Assembly (NCBI GenBank): GCA_003388505.1
Contig: QQVO01000073.1
Coordinates: forward strand, 1 to 64,000
DNA length: 64,000 bases
Source of the DNA: Planctomycetota bacterium
Lineage (GTDB): Bacteria; Planctomycetota; Planctomycetia; Planctomycetales; Planctomycetaceae
Reading direction: 5' to 3'
Within the stretch, counting starts at the first letter, position 1. Each line of letters begins with the position of its first letter. Below are positions 25,631-35,343 of the stretch, piece by piece. The position numbers were made by a program, and so were the translations under genes. The notes beneath the pieces are model-generated. The model did no database searches. It saw nothing but the letters and a program-made list of their open reading frames with translations, and had not been told where the DNA came from.

Positions 25631-26431
25631 ATGGCCGATCAGCCGACCGACATCGCGAACGATTCGCACGAGCGCTCCCTGCTCGATACGGTCTTCAAAT
25701 TGCCGGGCGCAGCCGCGCTCTCGGCACGACTGGGCCGTTCGGAACTGCGGCGGCGGCTGTTGCACATGGTCCCGGGCCTGCTGCCGTTCGTGCTGTGGGT
25801 CTATCCGCACGAGTACCCGTGGACTGACGAGACTCCGATTCGCGTGTGGGTGGCCGGTCTGGCGATCATTCTCGCCTTTTACGGGCTGCGGCATTTCCGG
25901 GAGATCGCCCGCAGCGGCGAAGGCAGCGGCGACACGTCGGTCCTCGGTTACAGTTTTTCGGTGCTCGGCGCGCTGGCGATTGCGCCGGACAACCCGGAGA
26001 TCACGTTGATCGTGCTCGTCATCCTGGCGTTCGGCGACGGTTCCGCCACGCTGGGCGGCATGCTGATGAAAGGCCCTACGCTGTTCTGGAACCGCGCCAA
26101 AACCTGGGCCGGTCTGATCAGTTTCTGGGTCGTAGGAACGCTTTTCGCAGCGGTCGTCTACTGGGGCGAGGTGGTCCCGCAGATTTCGTGGGAGACCGCC
26201 TTCCGCCAGGCGGGGCTGATTGTGATCTGCGCTGCGTTTGCAGAGTCGCTTCCACTGCGGATGAACGATAACCTGCGGGTCGGAATCGCCACACTGATCG
26301 CCTCACTGGCGGTCATCGCGGGTGAGTATCGTCCCGTGAAGATGCTCATCGTCGCCACGGTCGTGCTGCTCATCGTGCACCACCTGCAGCGGCGACGCCT
26401 GAACGCAGCGGCAGATTCCAACGGGGACTGA
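25631..26431 (+). CDS. SEC59/dolichol-kinase-like polyprenol or lipid kinase
   Basis: 266-residue polytopic membrane protein. After a polar N-terminus, six or seven hydrophobic segments follow. The motif FGDGSATLGG followed by RAKTWAG matches the CTP-dependent dolichol/phytol kinase and cytidylyltransferase-like family (SEC59, VTE5). Such enzymes phosphorylate polyprenols, phytol or diacylglycerol. The substrate here is unknown. The gene stands alone between a terminator and a repeat-bearing gap. Confidence 0.8.
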   Translation: MADQPTDIANDSHERSLLDTVFKLPGAAALSARLGRSELRRRLLHMVPGLLPFVLWVYPHEYPWTDETPIRVWVAGLAIILAFYGLRHFREIARSGEGSGDTSVLGYSFSVLGALAIAPDNPEITLIVLVILAFGDGSATLGGMLMKGPTLFWNRAKTWAGLISFWVVGTLFAAVVYWGEVVPQISWETAFRQAGLIVICAAFAESLPLRMNDNLRVGIATLIASLAVIAGEYRPVKMLIVATVVLLIVHHLQRRRLNAAADSNGD

Positions 26432-26467
26432 CCCCCGACAGGCGAGCGACCGGACGCGGCCCCCGCA

Positions 26468-26495
26468 GGCGAGCGGCCGGCGTCAGCCGGTCGTG
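26468..26495 (+). repeat. GGCGAGC-type intergenic hairpin repeat, copy 3
   Basis: Starts GGCGAGC, with stem GGCCGG/CCGGTC (one G-T pair) around the same CGTCAG loop as the copies at 2167 and 43217. A degenerate head, GGCGAGCGACCGG, lies just upstream at about 26440. Confidence 0.5.
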
Positions 26496-26563
26496 GCAAC
26501 CGAGCCAGGACAGTTTCTCAAACCAACTCAACGGCACGCACCATCCGGAGACCAACCGAGAGC

Positions 26564-27853
26564 ATGGGCGCCTGGGAGATCACCCTGAAGGATCTGCGGC
26601 TGCTGGCGCGGGACAAGCGCGCCGCCGTCATCCTGCTGCTGCTCCCGCTGATTTTCATTTACGTGATCGGAAAGTCGACCGGTCAAATCATGGATGCCCG
26701 GGAGGGCGGCGAGAAGGTCACCGTCGGCGTTGTCAATCTCGACAGTCCACAGTCTTCCGCGGACGACGCCGTGGATCGTGTGCCGGAAGGCCTGGCAGCG
26801 GATTTGATTGCGGAAATCAAAGGCCACCCCCACTTCGAAGTTCATCCGCTCAGCAACGAGCAAGCAGCCGAAGAGGCACTTGATCGCGGGCGCGCCATCG
26901 TGTTGCTCATCGTCGGGCGAGAGTTTGAGGAGCGCGTCGACAAGTTGGAATTGTCAGACATCCTCTATCCGCAATCCGGACGGCTGGCTGACGGACCGGA
27001 AGCGGCGCTCGACCTGCAGATCGTCACGAAACAGAGTCTGGCAAAGGTCGGAACTCTCGCCGGTGCAGTGATCTACGGGGATGCCGTCCGGATCGTTTCT
27101 CAACAAGTCGTCGACAAAGCCAAGCGGCAGGAAGCCCAGACGATCATTGAACGAAAGATGCTCCAGCAGGCGGAACGGAAAGCAGAGGAGAATCGACGGG
27201 AGACTCGCGCGGCCATCGTGAAACTGGCACAACAGTCCAAGTCTCCGAGCAGTGTCGTCTACGAGACCGTCGTGCCGTCATACACCGTCCTGTTCGTCTT
27301 CTTTCTGATCAACATCATGGCCCGCTCCTTCATTGCGGAGCGGGAACTGGGAACGCTCAAACGGTTGTTCATGGCGCCGATTTCCACAGCGTCGATTCTG
27401 GTCGGCAAGAACCTGCCCTTCCTTTTGCTCTCACTGCTCCAGACAGCGATGTTGTTTCTCTGCGGACGTATGATTTTTCAAATGTCGTGGGGTGTCGAGC
27501 CGTGGCTGCTATTGCCGGTCATCGTCTCAACATCTCTCGCCGCCACGTCCCTCGGATTGCTCGTTTCCACGCTCATCCGCACCGACGCCCAGGTTTCCGC
27601 GTACGCCAACTCGCTTGTCATCCTCCTCGCGGCCATTAGTGGTTGCTTCCTGCCTCGCCACATGCTCAGCGAGTCGATGCGACAAGTCAGCCTTGCCACG
27701 CCGCACGCCTGGGCGTTGATCGCTTACGACGAGATTCTCACGCACCAGACGATCGATCACGAAGTCGTCGCAAAGTGCTGCGGCATGCTGCTGGCGTTCT
27801 CCGCCCTCTTCTTCACGCTCGGCTGGCTGCGATTCCGGATGCGGGACGAGTGA
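26564..27853 (+). CDS. ABC-2-type transporter permease
   Basis: 429-residue membrane protein of the ABC-2 (NatB/DrrB/YhgE-like) type. One hydrophobic helix near residues 20-40 (AVILLLLPLIFIYVIG) is followed by a large soluble loop of about 200 residues, then five to six helices from about 240 onward, including FVFFLINIMARSF and LLPVIVSTSLAATSLGLLVST. The pattern is that of bacterial drug- and lipid-type exporters. No ATPase gene is adjacent on the same strand, so the partner is elsewhere or shared. Confidence 0.87.
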   Translation: MGAWEITLKDLRLLARDKRAAVILLLLPLIFIYVIGKSTGQIMDAREGGEKVTVGVVNLDSPQSSADDAVDRVPEGLAADLIAEIKGHPHFEVHPLSNEQAAEEALDRGRAIVLLIVGREFEERVDKLELSDILYPQSGRLADGPEAALDLQIVTKQSLAKVGTLAGAVIYGDAVRIVSQQVVDKAKRQEAQTIIERKMLQQAERKAEENRRETRAAIVKLAQQSKSPSSVVYETVVPSYTVLFVFFLINIMARSFIAERELGTLKRLFMAPISTASILVGKNLPFLLLSLLQTAMLFLCGRMIFQMSWGVEPWLLLPVIVSTSLAATSLGLLVSTLIRTDAQVSAYANSLVILLAAISGCFLPRHMLSESMRQVSLATPHAWALIAYDEILTHQTIDHEVVAKCCGMLLAFSALFFTLGWLRFRMRDE

Positions 27854-27913
27854 ATTTCGTCTGCGCGACAAGAGCCGGCAATCGAGCGCGTCGACGTCTC
27901 GTAATGCGCGGAG

Positions 27914-28606
27914 TCAGCTGAACCGGTCCCACAAGTCGTCGAAGACAGACTGGAACGAGCGTGCGGCGGCGGGATCGTTGATGACGACCAGATTCTCGTG
28001 GTTGACCCTCGATGCCGAGCGGGTCCAGTTATAACTGCCGGTGACGACGCGGACCGAGTCGAAAACCGCAAACTTGTGGTGCATGTGGTCGGGCGTGCGA
28101 TCGATCCGAACGGGGACGCCGGCCGCGTCAAGCCGTGCGATGTCGGAGCCGAGGTCGAACGACTTGTCGTCGTCGGTGACGATCCGCACGTTCACACGGC
28201 GCTGATGCGCCTGCAGAATGGCGTCTGTGATTCGATCGTCGGTGATGGTGAAGACGCAGACATCGACGCGGTTTCTGGCGTGCAGAAAGAGACTCTGCAA
28301 CCGTCGGAGGCAGTCGTCTCCCGGACTGAAGAACGACTCGACGCTCAGCGGGTCTTCTGCGGCCGAGTCGCCGGCGCGGAGCAGCTTGACGACGCCTTCC
28401 AGCCAGTCGAGCGCGTCACGGAACAGCATTCCGTTTTCAACCGCATCGGCGACTGCATCGAAAGCCGCCTTGCGATACGCCCCCAGCGTCGACGCCGTCG
28501 GGTTCGCCTCGGTGAGGACATCTCCCAGCGCACGGCGTTCCGCTCGGGAGAGCCTGCGATCGTCGAGGGTTTGCGCGAGTGCGTCGCGAAACTCGTCCGG
28601 CGTCAT
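27914..28606 (-). CDS. Phospholipase-D-like (HKD) protein
   Basis: 230-residue protein. The second half holds a PLD-type fold: DVCVFTITDDRITDAI, then the HxKx4D motif HHKFAVFD (H176, K178, D183) followed by GSYNWTRSA. Only one HKD motif is present, as in the Nuc-type endonuclease subgroup, which acts as dimers. The N-terminal 80 residues are helical and unassigned. There is no signal peptide. It is most likely a nuclease-like phosphodiesterase, but lipid activity cannot be excluded. Confidence 0.85.
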   Translation of the reverse strand: MTPDEFRDALAQTLDDRRLSRAERRALGDVLTEANPTASTLGAYRKAAFDAVADAVENGMLFRDALDWLEGVVKLLRAGDSAAEDPLSVESFFSPGDDCLRRLQSLFLHARNRVDVCVFTITDDRITDAILQAHQRRVNVRIVTDDDKSFDLGSDIARLDAAGVPVRIDRTPDHMHHKFAVFDSVRVVTGSYNWTRSASRVNHENLVVINDPAAARSFQSVFDDLWDRFS

Positions 28607-28743
28607 GAAATTGCGCGGGGTTCCGTTAAGCCCTATCAGGGCTTCATTTTCGGGTTGCTTTCACTGCGAATTCGTACGAAACCCTGCGGGATTCGTGCTT
28701 CCGTGAGAACCGCCCAACCTCAAAGTTGTGAACTGCCAAATCA

Positions 28744-30486
28744 CTAAGGTTGGCGAGGTCGCAGCAGTTCCGCCGCCGGTTCTTCCGGCGAATGAGACTC
28801 GCCTCGCGCCGACAGGACAGGCGCGAGCATGCGAATGTAGCCCTCATCCATCCGCACCTGCAATCGCAACTCGCCCTCTTTCGCCGTCATTTCCGCGTGC
28901 AAGCGGTCCTGATCCGTCTCGGCGAAAGCCGCCCGGGCCGCCGTGACAAACGCCTTCGCCTGCTGCTGCGACCCGCTGCTGACCAGTTCGATCCACGGCT
29001 GCATGCGAATGTCGACTTCGAGCAACGGATGCAGCCCGTCCGAACCGCGCGTCGATGGAGGAGAAGTCTCTCCGGAAAGGGCCTTGTCGAGATTCTGCGG
29101 CGCGTCCGAGCCTCCCAGCGCGAACCAGAATGCGTCGCGACCCGCGCCGACGTACATCGCCGGCTCATCGCCATACAGAATACGATCCTGCTTGCGGACG
29201 CGCTTGTGCACGATGCGGTGAAACGCAACGCCGCCCACCGTTCCAGCGTCCAGGTCGACCCGCTTGACGTCCTCGGAGTGCGCGAGAAACGGGAGAAACT
29301 GCCGGAGGGCCGCGTCGACGTCGTCTGATTTCTCAATGCCGACGCCCGCCAGCAGCACCATTTCGCCGGGCGCATCGCCAATGACTCTCAACGAGGCCTG
29401 CAACCGGCCCGCGTCCACCGTCGACTCGAGTGCGTCGAGAACCGTACTCAACGGCTGATCGAGAACGGCCTGTGCGGCGGGATCTTTCGCGAGATCACGA
29501 TCGATCTCAGCCCGCAGTTGGGTGACGACCTCAGAGAGCAATTCACGCCCCTCGCCGGTGACCATGAGACTGGCAGCGACCTCCACACCAGCGGGCTCCT
29601 CAACAGCCATTTCCGGAATCCTTGCATTCCCCGACAGATCGCCGAAGATTCGCGCCAGTTGACTTGCTTTCGCAGCTTTCAGCGTCGCCTCCAGTTCCAC
29701 TGCCTGGTCCTCGCGGGAGAACGTCAGTCCGAGCGTCAATCGCTCGCTGCCCACAACAACCTGTTCGATCAACCAGACCAGCGACTCACTGGCGCGGCTT
29801 CGCAATTCGAATTCGGCGTCGCTCTCATCGTCCCGGCGAATCAGATCCCGCGCCGCGTCCTGATGGAGCTTGGCAATGGCGGCGACCGCGTAGGCCGGCG
29901 GCAAGCCCCCGCGCTCAAACATCACGGCCGCGTCGTAACGGTTGGTCAGATCGCCGGTGATTTCGGAGATATCTGCCAACTCGCCCGAGAGAGACTTCTC
30001 CGATTGGGCGACATGCGCGTATCCGGCGGCGATGCGGACGTGCAGCGTTTGCTGTTTTGAGCGCAGCGCCCATTGGCCTTCGGACTCGCCGGGCGAAAAG
30101 CTCACGCCGTCAATCTTCGAGATTGTTTCTCTCAGCTCGTCCAGCCCAGCGACCGGCACGAATCCCACAACCTGCGGCTCCCCGCCGGGCGGCGGCAAGT
30201 CGACCAGCAGCCCGACGGGCCGCTCGCGGTCGATTCCCTCCAGCTCATTCAGAAACGCAAGAATCTCCCGCATCCGTTCAATCCGGGCGTCGGCGCCTGC
30301 CAACGCGAGCACGTACTCCACGCGGTCGATCACGACGTCGACACTTCGAGCGCAGATCACGACAGCCGGTTCGCGTGAGCCGGGGGACCGATCGTCCGCT
30401 GCCGCGAGGGACGCCGTCGCGGCCACACTCATTACCAGAAACCCGGCAATTCGGCTCCCGTTCCAGACTCGACAATTCGATCTCAT
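28744..30486 (-). CDS. Exported hypothetical protein
   Basis: 580-residue protein with a signal peptide (about residues 1-29, SRIAGFLVMSVAATASLAAAD). The mature protein is rich in alpha/beta segments with repeated LxxxLxA patterns and several segments resembling each other (VVGFVPVAGLDELRETI, ASLRVIGDAPGEMVLLAGVGI). It ends in an acidic polar tail. I recognise no family. The gene is upstream of the PLD-type gene on the same strand with a 137-nt gap that has a small hairpin. Confidence 0.75.
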   Translation of the reverse strand: MRSNCRVWNGSRIAGFLVMSVAATASLAAADDRSPGSREPAVVICARSVDVVIDRVEYVLALAGADARIERMREILAFLNELEGIDRERPVGLLVDLPPPGGEPQVVGFVPVAGLDELRETISKIDGVSFSPGESEGQWALRSKQQTLHVRIAAGYAHVAQSEKSLSGELADISEITGDLTNRYDAAVMFERGGLPPAYAVAAIAKLHQDAARDLIRRDDESDAEFELRSRASESLVWLIEQVVVGSERLTLGLTFSREDQAVELEATLKAAKASQLARIFGDLSGNARIPEMAVEEPAGVEVAASLMVTGEGRELLSEVVTQLRAEIDRDLAKDPAAQAVLDQPLSTVLDALESTVDAGRLQASLRVIGDAPGEMVLLAGVGIEKSDDVDAALRQFLPFLAHSEDVKRVDLDAGTVGGVAFHRIVHKRVRKQDRILYGDEPAMYVGAGRDAFWFALGGSDAPQNLDKALSGETSPPSTRGSDGLHPLLEVDIRMQPWIELVSSGSQQQAKAFVTAARAAFAETDQDRLHAEMTAKEGELRLQVRMDEGYIRMLAPVLSARGESHSPEEPAAELLRPRQP

Positions 30487-31092
30487 TTCAGGTATCCAGG
30501 ACGCTTCGAAGTTCGTTCAGTCTCACCGGTTGGTGCGTAGACCCGGAATCCGGCAGACACCGGGTTTCTCGAGCTGTCGGCAATCGGTTCTCGGAGAAGT
30601 CCGCCGTCAAAGGATGTCGCGGCGCACTCTTTCACGGGAGATACCCTGCTTCCGCCCCGCAAGTTGCAGAGATTCTAACGAGGCAGGGCCTCGGGCCATA
30701 CGAGCTGCCGCTCGAAAAGGGGAACCCGCTCCCGTTGGTCGCTGAAGCCAGACTCAACTGCCACGATTCCGGGGAAAACGAGATCTAACCAGGCACGGCC
30801 TCGGACCATGCGAGCTACCCGGCGGGAGAACGAATCGGTGGGCTTACGCCCTGCCGCTCGCCGGATCGCTGAAACTTGCCTCGAGTGCCACCACTTCCGC
30901 GGGAAATGCATTCCAGCACGTCGTTCTTTCGTGCCCATGACGCGGTGGTGGTCCGGTTGCCTCCTGCGTCGTCCGATTCACCCATCGATCGACGGGCGGC
31001 CGCCGAATATGATTCCCGAGGCTTCTCCATCGTCCGCCGCGGATTGCGGATGCGCGGAAGGGCCACGCAGGACTCAATCTGGGAAGAACGAC
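30487..31092. other. Intergenic region with a tandem direct repeat
   Basis: 606 nt between the divergent exported-protein and aminotransferase genes. No gene was found. It carries a degenerate direct repeat of period 110 (30671-30900). An upstream reading frame that joins the aminotransferase frame is not taken as coding, since its amino-acid pattern does not match that of a class I aminotransferase. Confidence 0.5.
30671..30900. repeat. Degenerate tandem repeat, about 110-bp period
   Basis: The first unit begins GATTCTAACGAGGCAGGGCC and the second, at 30782, GATCTAACCAGGCACGGCC. Both continue with CTCGG-CCAT-CGAGCT and share later blocks such as TCGCTGAA and GCCAC. The units differ by substitutions and small indels, so this looks like an old duplication. 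Confidence 0.55.
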
Positions 31093-32208
31093 ATGCCTAC
31101 CGACTGGATTGCCGATCGCATGCGGCACATTGACGCCTCCGGCATTCGGAAGGTCTTCGATCTGGCCGCCGAGATGACCGACCCGGTGAACCTCAGCATC
31201 GGGCAGCCGCATTTCGATACGCCGCAGCCGATCCGGGAGGCCCTCAAAGCGGCGGTCGATGACGGCAAGAACGCTTACAGCCAGACGCAGGGCATCAAGC
31301 CGCTACTGGAGAAGATCCAGTCTCAGGTCGACGCCCGGTACCGGCACGCCGACCGGCGGGCGTTCATCACCAGCGGGACAAGCGGCGCTCTGATGCTGGC
31401 CCTCTGCACGCTGGTTGACCCCGGCGACGAGGTGATCGTCTTCGATCCCTACTTCGTGATGTACAAGCATCTCACCACGCTGGCCGGCGGCAGAACTGTA
31501 GTCGTCGAGACCTATCCCGATTTCCGGATCGACCTCGATCGCGTGCGCGAGGCTGTCACCGATCGCACCAAAGTGATCCTCTTCAACAGTCCGGCGAACC
31601 CGACCGGCGCGGTTGCATCGGAGGACGAGGTGCGCGGCCTGGCCGAACTCGCGGCCGAGAGAGACATCGCGCTCATCAGCGACGAAATCTACCGTGTGTT
31701 CTGCTACGACCAGCCGCTCGTCAGTCCGGCCGAGTTCAACGAGCAGACGATCGTGATCGACGGCTTCAGCAAATCGCACTCGATGACCGGGTGGCGGGTC
31801 GGCTGGTGCCACGGGCCGGGTGAGATCATTTCGCAGATGATGAAGTTGCAGCAGTTCACGTTCGTCTGCGCACCCCATCCCGCGCAATGGGCGGCACTGG
31901 CCGCTTGCGATTTCGACGTCTCCGGGTACGCCGACGAGTACCGCGCGAAACGGAATTTCATGTGCGAGGAACTGTCAGACGTTTTCCACATCCAGGGGGC
32001 CCAAGGCGCTTTCTACATGTTTCTGCCCGCGCCATGGGGAACCGGGTCGGAATTCGTCGCGGAGGCGATTCGCAACAACCTGCTCATCATCCCCGGCAAC
32101 GTCTTCAGCGACCGCGACACGCACTTCCGGATCTCCTATGCGGCGGAAGACGCGACGCTCCAGCGGGGCGTGGAGATTCTGAAGCGGCTGGCGGAACGCG
32201 GCGATTAG
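31093..32208 (+). CDS. Pyridoxal-phosphate aminotransferase, class I
   Basis: 371-residue aminotransferase, fold type I. The motifs in order are SIGQPHFDTP (35-44), NPTG (169-172), DEIY (197-200) and SKSHSMTGWRVGW with the Schiff-base Lys227. A C-terminal Arg for substrate carboxylate is in FRISYA. It is close to the AspC/AlaT and MalY-like subgroup; the amino acid partner cannot be told from sequence. The start at 31093 was preferred over an upstream ATG because it gives the standard domain length. The ABC transporter operon follows at 194 nt. Confidence 0.92.
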   Translation: MPTDWIADRMRHIDASGIRKVFDLAAEMTDPVNLSIGQPHFDTPQPIREALKAAVDDGKNAYSQTQGIKPLLEKIQSQVDARYRHADRRAFITSGTSGALMLALCTLVDPGDEVIVFDPYFVMYKHLTTLAGGRTVVVETYPDFRIDLDRVREAVTDRTKVILFNSPANPTGAVASEDEVRGLAELAAERDIALISDEIYRVFCYDQPLVSPAEFNEQTIVIDGFSKSHSMTGWRVGWCHGPGEIISQMMKLQQFTFVCAPHPAQWAALAACDFDVSGYADEYRAKRNFMCEELSDVFHIQGAQGAFYMFLPAPWGTGSEFVAEAIRNNLLIIPGNVFSDRDTHFRISYAAEDATLQRGVEILKRLAERGD

Positions 32209-32402
32209 AGTCGCGACGAAAAGGTCGGTGCGCATCGAATCCAACAAATTCTGAACCGAACACGTATTTTCTGCGTTGGCTGCGTGACGAATCGCCGCCG
32301 ACCAGGATTCCACCGCCGCGGTTGACAAGCATTGCGGGGTTGCAGGATGCTCTGGTGGTTCGTTGAGTCCGCCGAGAGAATGCTGAGAGATGCCGCGGCG
32401 GG

Positions 32403-34337
32403 ATGCTCGATCGCATGGGGAACAGGCTGATGAGGCGACCTCGCATTGTCCGGAGTACGCATCTCGCCCTGCTTCTGTGCGTAATCCCCGGACTCGTCGA
32501 CAAAGCGGCGGCCCAGAGCCGTCTCCGCATCGACGAAGTCGTCTGGGGATTCGACGGGACGGTCGTTCCCCAGGCTTTCAATCCGGTGTCGTTCGTCGTT
32601 CACAACAACTCCTCGGAACGCTACGTCGGCAACCTCTGGATTCAGCAGACCAACTATGTCGACAAGGTCGACGCGCCGGTGTTGATCGGCGCAGACCCGG
32701 CGTCCCTGTTCCTTGAGCCGGGGACGCAGCGGCGCGTGCAGATGTGCGTCTATGTCGGCGACAGCAACGCGGAGTTTTCGGCCGCGTGGGGGCCGATCCC
32801 CGGACGTACGATGCTGGGCCAGTCTCAGGATCTGATGCGGCAACGCAACCTCACGATGGGCCGGCCGGCGACCGTGATCCTGTTCGACCCCAACGCCGTC
32901 ACGTCCATCACCGGCGGAAAAGTGCCGAGATTCGATGAGACTTTCTTTCCCATCTCGGTGACGGGAACCGCAGGGCTGGCCGCAGTGCTGCTGGACCACC
33001 AGCCGCAATGGCAAGAGGCACGGCAGCAGGCGTTTGTGGACTGGCTGCGGGCCGGCGGTGTCGTGCACCTGTTCCAGAAGCGAACGGGCGAGTTCCCGCG
33101 ATTCCGGGAACTGCTGGAACCGCTCAACTCCCCGCTCGAGGAATTCGCCGTCGGTCAGGGCCGCGTGGTGCATCATAATGCGCTGCTCTCCGAGGCGACG
33201 ACCGACTATGTGGAAACCGCCATCGCGCCGCATCTGGCTCTCCAACTCGAACCCGAACCGGAGCCCACCGAAGAAGGTCCCGAAGAGCAGAACTGGCAGG
33301 ATTATTCCTATGCATACACCAATTGGGCCCTGGCGCCGGAGATGTTCCCCCGGCTGAAGGAGATGACCCGCCCGGATCACAACTGGGCGTTGATCTATCT
33401 GATGGCGTTCGTTTACCTGCTGATTATTTTCCCGGGCTGCTGGCTGATCGGCCGCAATCGGGGCGACTACCGTGTCACGTACGGGGCGATGATCGGGGCG
33501 GTCGTGCTGTTCAGCATGGGTTTCAAGACGGTCGGCCAGCGCGGCTACGGCGAGCAGACCTCGCAGCACTCGGTTTCGATCGCGCGCCCGATCGACGACG
33601 AACGCATCCTCGTGAGGCAGTGGAGCAACTTCTTCGTCACCGACGGCGACGAATATCTCATCCACCACGAGGGGGGAACCGGACTGCTCTATTCGACGGC
33701 GCAGACGATGGAGGCTGTCGCCGGCGCCATCATCGCGCCGCCGCAGGGGCACTTCATCGTCGATATCCCCCCGTTTTCATCGCGGACGCTCGCTTCCGCC
33801 GGCGTTCAGCCGTGGAACGGCTTCTCGGCGCGGGTCGCAGAAATCAATGTCGACAGCCACCTGCGGGCTCTGAACCTCGAGTTAGCCGGAACGCTTCCTT
33901 CTGAGTCGGCGGTTGCGTACGTCGCCTTCCGCGACCAGGTCTACCGGATGAGACGACACGAGACGAGCCTGCAACTCGGTTCGTCGGAAGGGACGGTCGA
34001 GACCTTCCTTGAGCCCGGCAAGTGGAACGCGAATCTCTACGACTATGGAATGATGTACGGCGACAGCGGCCAGTCGCCGGAGAAGCTGTTCGAAACGTCC
34101 GTGCGGCCGATGATCGCGCATGACCTCGGCATCCACGACGAAGAGTCGCGACAGCGGACGTTCCTCTCAACAGACCGCTTGCGTCTCTACGTCTACACCG
34201 AGATGCCGCAGGAGATGTTCGCCGAGACGGAATATCTCGACGGCAGCGGACGGCTCGACTCGAGTCGCGAGGGACGCGTGCTGTACGTGCTTGACCTGGA
34301 ACGGCCGCAAACCGGCGAAACACAGACTGAAGAGTAG
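32403..34337 (+). CDS. Exported membrane protein in an ABC transporter operon
   Basis: 644-residue protein with an N-terminal signal or anchor (about 20-38, LALLLCVIPGLVDKAAAQ), a soluble region of about 290 residues, two transmembrane helices near 328-349 and 358-376 (ALIYLMAFVYLLIIFPGCWLIG and GAMIGAVVLFSMGF), and another soluble domain of about 260 residues. I recognise no named family; the mix of an exported soluble part and a membrane part suggests a substrate-handling or gating component. It ends 13 nt before the ABC ATPase gene. Alternative starts are the ATGs at 32415 and 32430. Confidence 0.75.
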   Translation: MLDRMGNRLMRRPRIVRSTHLALLLCVIPGLVDKAAAQSRLRIDEVVWGFDGTVVPQAFNPVSFVVHNNSSERYVGNLWIQQTNYVDKVDAPVLIGADPASLFLEPGTQRRVQMCVYVGDSNAEFSAAWGPIPGRTMLGQSQDLMRQRNLTMGRPATVILFDPNAVTSITGGKVPRFDETFFPISVTGTAGLAAVLLDHQPQWQEARQQAFVDWLRAGGVVHLFQKRTGEFPRFRELLEPLNSPLEEFAVGQGRVVHHNALLSEATTDYVETAIAPHLALQLEPEPEPTEEGPEEQNWQDYSYAYTNWALAPEMFPRLKEMTRPDHNWALIYLMAFVYLLIIFPGCWLIGRNRGDYRVTYGAMIGAVVLFSMGFKTVGQRGYGEQTSQHSVSIARPIDDERILVRQWSNFFVTDGDEYLIHHEGGTGLLYSTAQTMEAVAGAIIAPPQGHFIVDIPPFSSRTLASAGVQPWNGFSARVAEINVDSHLRALNLELAGTLPSESAVAYVAFRDQVYRMRRHETSLQLGSSEGTVETFLEPGKWNANLYDYGMMYGDSGQSPEKLFETSVRPMIAHDLGIHDEESRQRTFLSTDRLRLYVYTEMPQEMFAETEYLDGSGRLDSSREGRVLYVLDLERPQTGETQTEE

Positions 34338-34350
34338 CGGAAAGAACTCC

Positions 34351-35343
34351 ATGAGCGCCGCAACCGAGACCGCTGCCCCCCCGGCCGCCGGCACGAAAAC
34401 CGACGCCGTCATCGACGTCGAGAACGTGACCCACTTGTTCAAGGCTCATCGGGCGCTGGACGGCGTTTCGTTTCGCGTGTCGCCTCATTCGCTGCACGGT
34501 TTCGTCGGTCCCAACGGGGCGGGCAAAACGACCTCGCTGAAACTGATCTGCACGCTGCTCAAGCCGCAGACGGGACGCATCCGCGTCTTCGGCCATGACG
34601 TGCGGGACGAGGTGAAGGCGATCCGGCGCCGGATCGGATACATGCCGGACCACTTCAGCATGTACCGGCAGATGACGGTTTTCGAGTACCTCGACTTCTT
34701 CGGCGCCGCCTACGGGTTCTCGCTCAAGGAGCGCAACCGCATCGTCGCCGACGTGCTGGCCCTGACCGACATGGACGGCCGCAAGGACGACCTGATTCAG
34801 GGCCTCTCGCGCGGCATGCAGCAGAGAGTCAGCCTGGCGCGGGTGCTGGTCAACGATCCCGACCTGCTGCTGCTCGACGAACCGGCCTCCGGACTCGACC
34901 CGCGGGCGCGGATCGAGTTGATGGAGATCCTCCGCGAACTCAAGCGGATGGGGAAGACGATCTTCATCAGCAGCCATATTCTGAGCGAGCTGGCGGAATT
35001 GTGCGACAGCGTAACGATCATCGACCGCGGCAAGACGAAGTACAGCGGACCGATGGAGCATCTCCTGCACCGCGAGGCGGAGCACCCCACCTACCGGCTC
35101 CGGCTCGACGTCCCGATCGACGACTTCGACCAGACCCTGGCCGCGATGCCGGGTGTGATCGAGGTCGTGCCTGCTGAAGGCAAGCCGGAATATCGCGTCT
35201 CGATCGATGCCACGGCGACGGATCACTCGGCGCTGTTGCGCAACGTGCTCGATGCGGGTGCGTCGATTATGGTCTTCCAGAAAGACCAGCGGCACCTCAA
35301 CGAAGCGTTCATGGATCTGACCGAACGGGGGGTCCGGCAGTGA
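34351..35343 (+). CDS. ABC transporter ATP-binding protein
   Basis: 330-residue ABC ATPase. Walker A is GPNGAGKTT (53-61), the signature is LSRGMQQRVSLAR (152-164), Walker B is LLLLDEP (172-178), followed by the H-loop region ISSHILSE. A C-terminal domain of about 110 residues, ending QRHLNEAFMDLTERG, is of the type found in ABC-2 exporters. The start at 34351 follows the previous stop by 13 nt. Its stop overlaps the permease start in GTGA, showing translational coupling. Confidence 0.95.
   Translation: MSAATETAAPPAAGTKTDAVIDVENVTHLFKAHRALDGVSFRVSPHSLHGFVGPNGAGKTTSLKLICTLLKPQTGRIRVFGHDVRDEVKAIRRRIGYMPDHFSMYRQMTVFEYLDFFGAAYGFSLKERNRIVADVLALTDMDGRKDDLIQGLSRGMQQRVSLARVLVNDPDLLLLDEPASGLDPRARIELMEILRELKRMGKTIFISSHILSELAELCDSVTIIDRGKTKYSGPMEHLLHREAEHPTYRLRLDVPIDDFDQTLAAMPGVIEVVPAEGKPEYRVSIDATATDHSALLRNVLDAGASIMVFQKDQRHLNEAFMDLTERGVRQ

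Noticed and set aside
28628-28650. Hairpin AAGCCCT/AGGGCTT between the PLD-type and exported-protein genes
   Set aside because: A T-rich stretch follows only on the plus strand, where no plus-strand gene ends nearby; it does not act as a terminator for the minus-strand gene by the usual criteria.
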